Part shown: positions 1 through 3,898 of the stretch, piece by piece
Layout of the letters: every line of letters begins with the position of its first letter
How positions within the stretch are numbered: the stretch's first letter is position 1
Assembly: GCA_017476085.1 (NCBI GenBank)
Contig: JAFVEJ010000186.1
Location: 1 to 5,957 of the forward strand
Length of the DNA: 5,957 nt
Reading direction: 5' to 3'
Source of the DNA: Alphaproteobacteria bacterium
Lineage (GTDB): Bacteria > Pseudomonadota > Alphaproteobacteria > RF32 > CAG-977
Position numbers and translations under genes: made by a program
The notes under the pieces: generated by a model
The model's input: the letters and a program-made list of their open reading frames with translations, nothing else
What the model was told of the DNA's origin: nothing
The model's database searches: none

Positions 1-254
1 CGCACGAGCTGTTTCTGGAACGGAAGCAGAAGGAAGATCGTTCCGAGATTAAAGATCGTATGGAACAGGGCGATCTCAAACGGTGTCGAGATCTTATCAA
101 AAATTGCCGCCCCCACCGGATAGCGCAGGATCATATAGAGGATCTCCTTGATGGACTCCTGGTCCACGATGCTGATGGAGGGAATGAACACGCCGGCAGC
201 GGCCAGCAGAAAGAAGCCGAAGCTGATGATGCGGATCAGGTTGCCGAATATGCG
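1..254 (-). CDS. Na/phosphate cotransporter-like membrane protein, internal fragment
   Basis: Read on the minus strand in the frame with codons at 252-254, 249-251 and so on, this stretch has no stop and gives a very hydrophobic protein. A first membrane segment (NLIRIISFGFFLLAAAGVF) is followed by a short polar loop (VDQESIKE), a second apolar part around ILRYPVGAAIF, and a third segment containing FEIALFHTIFN and then LLLPF. The pattern F-H-x-x-F-N followed by a run of aliphatics and LPF is typical of the second half of Na-dependent phosphate symporters (PNaS/NptA family), which import phosphate across the inner membrane. The fragment runs off the left edge, and its upstream side is cut at the junction near 255, so neither end is present. 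Codons favour C and G in third position, unlike every gene to the right. The family call is moderate; that it is a membrane protein on this strand is fairly safe. Confidence 0.55.
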
Positions 255-264
255 GGGTTGCCGT
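246..264. other. Compositional and coding junction (chimera or recombination breakpoint)
   Basis: To the left, coding sense lies on the minus strand with G+C-rich codons; to the right it lies on the plus strand with the codon style of the rest of the window. A Nudix gene begins here in mid-protein and a transporter gene ends here in mid-protein. An 8-base direct repeat, GGTTGCCG, occurs at 239-246 and 256-263, spanning the switch. This could be microhomology at a real or artificial join, or chance. No transposase, tRNA or terminal inverted repeat is visible. Confidence 0.6.
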
Positions 265-419
265 CTGAAAACGAAGATATTCGCGTTGTCGTTCTGTCTG
301 TTGAAGAAACGGAAAAATTGCTGGCGGAAGGTAAATTTAACAACGCTTTGACAATCATTGCGGTGCAATGGTTTTTTATGAATAAAGAGAAATTGCGGAA
401 AAAATGGGGGATATCATGA
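255..419 (+). CDS. nudF: ADP-ribose pyrophosphatase (Nudix hydrolase), C-terminal fragment
   Basis: Only the last 54 codons are recognisable. They start GLPSENEDIRVVVL and run through AEGKFNNALTIIAVQWF to the end. This matches, from memory, the C-terminus of Escherichia coli NudF (GL-x-x-ENEDIRVHV, then EGKIDNAASVIALQW). NudF-type enzymes are cytosolic and hydrolyse ADP-ribose to AMP and ribose-5-phosphate using Mg2+ or Mn2+. The Nudix box (GX5EX7REUXEEXGU) is absent because the upstream sequence has been replaced at the junction. The frame stays open leftward to the window edge, with an ATG at 60, but residues before G255 are a hydrophilic antisense shadow of the membrane protein on the other strand, so 60 is not a believable start. 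The stop TGA (417-419) overlaps the next gene's ATG at 416, which shows that in the native genome nudF is the upstream partner of the lipoprotein gene. Confidence 0.72.
   Translation, partial: GLPSENEDIRVVVLSVEETEKLLAEGKFNNALTIIAVQWFFMNKEKLRKKWGIS
406..410 (+). promoter_or_regulatory. Ribosome binding site choosing start 416
   Basis: GGGGG (406-410) lies five bases before the ATG at 416 and overlaps the alternative ATG at 404. The purine run together with the ATGA overlap at 416-419 favours 416 as the start and suggests translational coupling to the Nudix gene. Confidence 0.5.
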
Positions 420-1585
420 AAATACGCCGAAAATTATCAGGAACGGTCAGTACCGCTGTTTTAACCGTATCCACTTTGATTTGCGGGTGTTCCACGCCGG
501 GGGATTCTTTGTTTAAAACTCAAACGGAACAGGCCATTTTGAATTGGTCTACCGGACGTCCGGAAGAAGCGATTCATTATGCGCAAAAAGCGTTGAGAGA
601 TAATCCTGACGACGTTTATGCAATGATGGTGGCCGGATTATCTTATGAAAGCTTGGGATATCCCAATCAGGCTAAAGCGTTGTACGAGCATGCTTCTTCA
701 CTGGATAACGGGGAAATCGGTATGTTCGGCGCAATGCGCAATTTGCCGGCGGAAGAATTAAAACGGACGGCGGCAACCAGATTAGCTGCTTTAAACCTGC
801 CGAAAGCGCCATTGGCTGTCATTGATCCGAAATCGGAAACGGCCGTATTTACTCCCTTCAGTCTCCCTCCGCAGCCCGAAGATCCTCAAAAAGCGCAGAA
901 AGAAGCTCAAAAGCAACAGGCTGTTAAAGGCGGATTGGATATGCTGGAGGAGGGCGATCGGAATGTCGTTTTGCGTTTTCTGACTTTTATCCGGTTGCGG
1001 GACGAAAAATATGTTACGCCGGATGAATGGCTGTCGCGACGGACGGTTAATTTAGGCGGATTGCTGCCATATACTTTAACGCCGGCCGCGAAAGGGCTTG
1101 ATTTGCCTTCACCGTCGGGAGACGTGATTGTCGGACGTTTGAACGCGTTGCGCGAAGCTTTGGAAATGCGCGCGATTACTCCCAGAGAACATGCGGCCGA
1201 ACGCGAAATTATTTTAGAAGCGCTGCTTCCCTCTAATCCTTTTTACCGTATGGACGCGACACCGCTTCCGCGCGATATTCTTGAAGGAGCGACTGCTCTG
1301 CGGCGCATTGAAATGCTGCAAAATATCGGTTTGATTTCACCGGAAGAGGCAAAAAAGGAAAAAGATGCGATAGAAAAGCTGACTTACGCCAAGATCGGTA
1401 TGACGGGAGGGGACGGCAAACCAAACGAGGCCGCTGCAAAATGTATCCAAAAATGCCTGATCGCTCCGGTACAGCCTTGTCCGGCTGTTGCCAAACCTGC
1501 GGCTAAAAAAGCTTCGGCGGCCAAAAAGAAGAAGGCTGTGGTTCCTGTTAAAAAAGCATCTTCAAAAACTTGTCCCTGCGGATAA
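416..1585 (+). CDS. TPR-containing lipoprotein with three SHOCT-like helical repeats
   Basis: 389 residues from ATG 416; an in-frame ATG at 404 would add four residues but is less likely. The N-terminus is a lipoprotein signal: basic MKIRRK, an apolar core, then the lipobox ICG-C with the acylated cysteine at residue 25. Ser at +2 suggests outer-membrane sorting. Residues 36-97 form about two tetratricopeptide repeats (GRPEEAIHYAQKAL..NPDD; LGYPNQAKALYEHA), a protein-docking scaffold. A Q/K/P-rich linker follows at ~150-170. Then come three copies of a helix-turn-helix unit anchored by TPDE (201), TPRE (255) and SPEE (308), 53-54 residues apart, resembling SHOCT-type oligomerisation motifs. 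The tail (343-389) is Ala/Lys-rich and holds five cysteines (C343, C347, C355, C386, C388), ending CPCG. I do not recognise a named family. An envelope scaffold or assembly factor is an inference. It overlaps nudF by ATGA and is followed after 16 bases by the ZIP gene. Confidence 0.85.
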   Translation: MKIRRKLSGTVSTAVLTVSTLICGCSTPGDSLFKTQTEQAILNWSTGRPEEAIHYAQKALRDNPDDVYAMMVAGLSYESLGYPNQAKALYEHASSLDNGEIGMFGAMRNLPAEELKRTAATRLAALNLPKAPLAVIDPKSETAVFTPFSLPPQPEDPQKAQKEAQKQQAVKGGLDMLEEGDRNVVLRFLTFIRLRDEKYVTPDEWLSRRTVNLGGLLPYTLTPAAKGLDLPSPSGDVIVGRLNALREALEMRAITPREHAAEREIILEALLPSNPFYRMDATPLPRDILEGATALRRIEMLQNIGLISPEEAKKEKDAIEKLTYAKIGMTGGDGKPNEAAAKCIQKCLIAPVQPCPAVAKPAAKKASAAKKKKAVVPVKKASSKTCPCG

Positions 1586-1592
1586 ATAAATT

Positions 1593-1597
1593 GAGGT
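1593..1597 (+). promoter_or_regulatory. Ribosome binding site of the ZIP transporter gene
   Basis: GAGGT four bases before the ATG at 1602, inside the short gap after the lipoprotein stop. No promoter or terminator fits in the gap, so the two genes are probably read from one transcript. Confidence 0.6.
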
Positions 1598-1601
1598 AAA
1601 A

Positions 1602-2384
1602 ATGTTCTCGTCTCCCGCCCTTCAAGGTTTTGTTCTTTCTTTGGCGGCGGGGATGGCAACAATATTAGGCTGCGTTCCTGTTTTTGTTGTTTCGGGTAAA
1701 AATGAACGCCTGCTTTCCGCTGCTTTGGGGTTGGCCGCAGGCGTTATGCTCAGTGTTTCTTTTATGGATTTGTATCCTGAAGCAGAACGTTTGTTCGGCA
1801 CTGTCTTTTCCGGCAGATTTTCCGTTTTGGCTGCGGTCGGCGGATTGTTGGCCGGAATTTTGACGGCATCTTTCATTGACAGATTCGTGCCGCATGAAGC
1901 CTATGATCAACAAACGGGGGAAAAGCCTCATAAAAATCTGTATCGCACAAGTATGTTGTCCGTCGTTGTCATCGGACTGCATAATTTTCCCGAAGGAATA
2001 GCCACTTTTATGGCGGGGTATGAAAATAGGATTTTGGGAATATCTCTTGCCGTTGCCGTCGCTCTGCACAATATTCCCGAAGGAGTTGCCGTCGCCGTTC
2101 CGATTTATTATGCGACCCGCAGCAAAAAGAAAGCCGTTCTATATACGGCGCTTTCCGGAATAGCCGAACCGTTGGGCGCATTATCCGCTTTTTTGCTGCT
2201 TTATCCTTTTATTAATGATGCGGTGTTGGGCGGTGTTTTGGCTGCGGTCGCCGGAATTATGACCTATATCGCCATAGAAGAGCTTATTCCTTCCTCAAGA
2301 CAATACGGTTATGATCAAACAGCTTTATGGGCTACGTTCGCGGGAATCAGCCTGATGCCGTTAACCCGTCTTTTTCAATTTTAA
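1602..2384 (+). CDS. zupT: ZIP family metal (zinc/iron/manganese) transporter, ZupT-type
   Basis: 260 residues, about the length of E. coli ZupT (257). It is an inner-membrane importer of divalent cations such as Zn2+, Fe2+ and Mn2+. Apolar helices occur around residues 8-29, 36-54, 72-92, 117-139, 145-169, 184-203, 207-226 and 242-256, fitting the eight-helix ZIP fold. The two metal-binding signatures are intact: HNFPEG at 127-132 and HNIPEG at 156-161, supplying His, Asn and Glu ligands of the binuclear site. SFMDLYPEA (53-61), IAEPLGA (187-193) and IAIEELIP (223-230) are also ZupT-like. The loop at ~97-113 contains His98 and His110, in keeping with the variable His-bearing loop between helices 3 and 4. 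The start is supported by GAGGT upstream. It is the last gene of the plus-strand run, and its final 24 bases overlap the convergent ankyrin gene. No metal-responsive operator is visible, as expected for an internal gene. Confidence 0.93.
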   Translation: MFSSPALQGFVLSLAAGMATILGCVPVFVVSGKNERLLSAALGLAAGVMLSVSFMDLYPEAERLFGTVFSGRFSVLAAVGGLLAGILTASFIDRFVPHEAYDQQTGEKPHKNLYRTSMLSVVVIGLHNFPEGIATFMAGYENRILGISLAVAVALHNIPEGVAVAVPIYYATRSKKKAVLYTALSGIAEPLGALSAFLLLYPFINDAVLGGVLAAVAGIMTYIAIEELIPSSRQYGYDQTALWATFAGISLMPLTRLFQF

Positions 2385-2966
2385 AAGAGCCGGCACTTCC
2401 GTTCCGAAACAGGACGAATTCAAAACAACATAATCCGCCGCAGTTTTTTTCGATTTGTCCATAATCGTCTTGTCCGCGCCGCAATCCAGCAATGTTTTGA
2501 TCACCTCTGGGTTAGGGCTGAATGCCGCGGCCATAATCAAAGCCGTTTGCCCGTTGTCATCAACATCGTTGATTTCAATTCCCTGATCCAGCAAAAAATG
2601 AACCACTTCGGTAGAGGGATTGTTTTTGACGGCAATCATTAACAGATTGTGATTGTTTTCCAGCTTTTGCAGAATATTAATGCCGTTTGACATGGCCTGT
2701 TGAATTTCTTTGACGGAGCCGTCTTCCATAATTTGGACTAATAATTCCGTCGCCTTGTCCGTTCTGAAAACGCGTTTGGCCGGTTGTTTCGGTTCTTCCA
2801 TTACGACCGGTTTGTTCTTTTCGGTTTCTTTTTTCGCTTTTTTGGCCTTTTCCTCTGCCTTGATTTTCTTCATTTCCTTGATTTCTTCGTCGGATAAAGA
2901 AACATTGAGTTTTAAAAACAATAATAAAGCGACAACCGCAACGCCCGCAATCACTAATCCAATCAT
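2361..2966 (-). CDS. Membrane-anchored ankyrin-repeat protein
   Basis: 201 residues from the ATG at 2966. A TTG at 2981 gives a five-residue longer frame, but that TTG is immediately followed by the AGGG of the Shine-Dalgarno TTGAGGG, so ATG is preferred. Residues 1-20 (MIGLVIAGVAVVALLLFLKL) form an N-terminal membrane anchor without a clear cleavage site. Residues ~24-65 are a Lys/Glu-rich, probably coiled or extended linker. The remainder folds as ankyrin repeats: a degenerate one around SVKEIQQAMSNGINILQK, one with NLLMIAVKNNPSTEVVHFLLDQG, then the clearest, DDNGQTALIMAAAFSPNPEVIKTLLDCGAD, and a capping part with KTAADYVVL. Ankyrin stacks bind partner proteins; the partner is unknown. The domain could face either side of the inner membrane, with the short basic-poor N-terminus giving no firm orientation. 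Its stop lies inside the 3' end of zupT on the other strand. Confidence 0.85.
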   Translation of the reverse strand: MIGLVIAGVAVVALLLFLKLNVSLSDEEIKEMKKIKAEEKAKKAKKETEKNKPVVMEEPKQPAKRVFRTDKATELLVQIMEDGSVKEIQQAMSNGINILQKLENNHNLLMIAVKNNPSTEVVHFLLDQGIEINDVDDNGQTALIMAAAFSPNPEVIKTLLDCGADKTIMDKSKKTAADYVVLNSSCFGTEVPALLKLKKTG

Positions 2967-2974
2967 AAATTCAA

Positions 2975-2979
2975 CCCTC
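2975..2979 (-). promoter_or_regulatory. Shine-Dalgarno of the ankyrin gene
   Basis: On the minus strand GAGGG is eight bases before the ATG at 2966. It is a strong match at a usual distance and decides against the TTG at 2981, which overlaps it. Confidence 0.65.
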
Positions 2980-2998
2980 AATAAATAGTCAAATATAC

Positions 2999-3052
2999 GG
3001 GGAGGGGGTATATTTTAGAAACATAAAAATATACTCAAAAACCCAACCCCCC
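2999..3052. repeat. Large imperfect inverted repeat upstream of the ankyrin gene
   Basis: The inner arms GTATATTTT (3008-3016) and AAAATATAC (3026-3034) are perfectly complementary around a short loop. The outer G-rich arm GGGGAGGGGG (2999-3008) can pair with the C-rich CCCAACCCCCC (3042-3052), leaving unpaired bases on one side. In minus-strand RNA this would be a long hairpin with a G:C base and an A:U head. It lacks a following T-tract on either strand, so it is not a classical terminator. It lies between the nitroreductase stop and the ankyrin start. Confidence 0.6.
3012..3038 (-). promoter_or_regulatory. Possible sigma-70-type promoter for the ankyrin gene
   Basis: On the minus strand TTGAGT (3038-3033) and TAAAAT (3017-3012) are 15 bases apart, matching four and five of six consensus positions. 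The spacing is short. Both boxes fall inside the inverted repeat, so the palindrome could act as an operator. A start of transcription near 3005 would leave a leader of about 40 bases. Confidence 0.3.
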
Positions 3053-3122
3053 TATAATAAATGTTTAATGGAAAGAAAAGACAGAATCAATAAATTTTTA
3101 TGCTATTTTTAATGACTCAAGA

Positions 3123-3728
3123 TTATTTTTTTTCATAACCGATGGCCTGAGTTACGATAATTCGCTGTCCGGCCGGCAGTTGTACGGCTTTGGCAACAGC
3201 CTCTTTATCAAACATAGCGCGCACGACGCAGCCTAAATCGGTGACGCCGGCATAAAGTTCTACATTCTGATAGGCCGAACCGGCATGTATAACGGAAAAA
3301 TTATGATCTTTGTCGCTGCCGGCATAAATCAAAACGACGGGAACGTCTTTCATAAAACTTTGGGAACCGAAGGCATACATAATGTTGTCGGCCGTTATTT
3401 GTTTGAGTTCGTTTCTGTCTGCGTTATACAGCCAAACGCCTTTTTGATCCGCGACATAAACAGATAAATCTTTGGCGTTGCGCGCAGTGGGAATGGTGCG
3501 CCGTCCGTCATCGCGATTGACGCCGTAAGCCACCCAAAGGATATTGCTGAGCGTTTGCGTATCCACTTCTTTCTTTTCGTAAGTACGCACGGATTTACGA
3601 TTTTTTAAGGCATCATACAACGTAACGTTTTTATCGATTTGCGGTTCCGGCAATTCAATAATTTCTAAAGCGCGGGCATTTGAAACAGCCGTCATAATCA
3701 ATAAAGATAAAATCAATAACTTTTTCAT
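3123..3728 (-). CDS. Exported nitroreductase-family (SagB-like) flavoprotein
   Basis: 201 residues from the ATG at 3728, starting with a signal peptide (MKK, apolar LLILSLLIMTAV, cleavage expected after NARA at residue 20), so the mature enzyme should be periplasmic. The nitroreductase fold is shown by LYDALKNRKSVRTY (37-50), with the basic RKSVR expected to contact the FMN phosphate. It is followed by LSNILWVAYGVN (60-71), RRTIPTARN (76-84) and DLSVYV (87-92), the last typical of SagB/ThcOx-type members. The C-terminal part has HAGSAYQNVELYAGVTDLGCVV (148-169), where the GxxxQN helix and DLG match the family, and ends with a strand (RIIVTQAIGY). Family members use FMN and NAD(P)H or oxidise azolines; the substrate here is unknown, and NAD(P)H is not expected in the periplasm. 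The Shine-Dalgarno is weak (GAAAG). No convincing terminator follows the stop. Confidence 0.85.
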   Translation of the reverse strand: MKKLLILSLLIMTAVSNARALEIIELPEPQIDKNVTLYDALKNRKSVRTYEKKEVDTQTLSNILWVAYGVNRDDGRRTIPTARNAKDLSVYVADQKGVWLYNADRNELKQITADNIMYAFGSQSFMKDVPVVLIYAGSDKDHNFSVIHAGSAYQNVELYAGVTDLGCVVRAMFDKEAVAKAVQLPAGQRIIVTQAIGYEKK

Positions 3729-3772
3729 GTTTTTTTCTTTCAGAAATGTAGGTTTGATTCTCTTTAATGTAG

Positions 3773-3784
3773 TCTTTTAAAAGA
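3773..3784. promoter_or_regulatory. 12-base perfect palindrome upstream of the nitroreductase gene
   Basis: TCTTTTAAAAGA is a perfect palindrome about 45 bases before the ATG at 3728 and just downstream of a weak promoter candidate. It could be an operator, but such A/T palindromes also arise by chance. Confidence 0.25.
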
Positions 3785-3785
3785 A

Positions 3786-3813
3786 AAAATATAAGTTCTT
3801 TTTTGTAAATCAA
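3786..3813 (-). promoter_or_regulatory. Weak promoter candidate for the nitroreductase gene
   Basis: On the minus strand TTGATT is followed after about 16 bases by TATTTT in a very A/T-rich stretch (or, with shorter spacing, by TATATT). The preceding terminator at 3821-3887 means the gene needs its own promoter, and this is the best match between the two. Confidence 0.3.
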
Positions 3814-3820
3814 GGAACAT

Positions 3821-3887
3821 AAAAACCCCCGTTCTGCAGGTTGTTTTCATACGAAAAAAAACAATAAAGAGAACGAGGGCTTTTTTT
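3821..3887 (-). terminator. Rho-independent terminator, bidirectional in form
   Basis: CCCCCGTTCT (3826-3835) pairs with AGAACGAGGG (3870-3879) with one mismatch, and inside it TTGTTTT (3841-3847) pairs with AAAACAA (3858-3864), giving a long hairpin. Going along the minus strand, the stem is followed by five T (3825-3821); along the plus strand it is followed by seven T (3881-3887). It starts twelve bases after the helicase stop codon and so closes that gene. Confidence 0.8.
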
Positions 3888-3898
3888 AGGACCGAATA

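Noticed and set aside
60..254. N-terminal part of the plus-strand open frame starting at ATG 60
   Set aside because: It is highly hydrophilic in exact codon register opposite a convincing membrane protein on the minus strand, has no Nudix resemblance, and its codons fit the other strand better.
257..360. Continuation of the minus-strand transporter frame past the junction
   Set aside because: The frame stays open, but the residues (Asn, Gln, Phe and Arg-rich) look like an antisense shadow of the Nudix codons and do not continue the transporter.
1665..2069. Minus-strand open frames across zupT
   Set aside because: They are antisense to a strongly conserved ZIP protein, low in plausible domains and without ribosome binding sites.
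2999..3052. G-quadruplex in the G-rich arm, or a Rho-independent terminator
   Set aside because: Too few separate G-tracts lie on one strand for a clear quadruplex, and no T-tract follows the hairpin in either direction.
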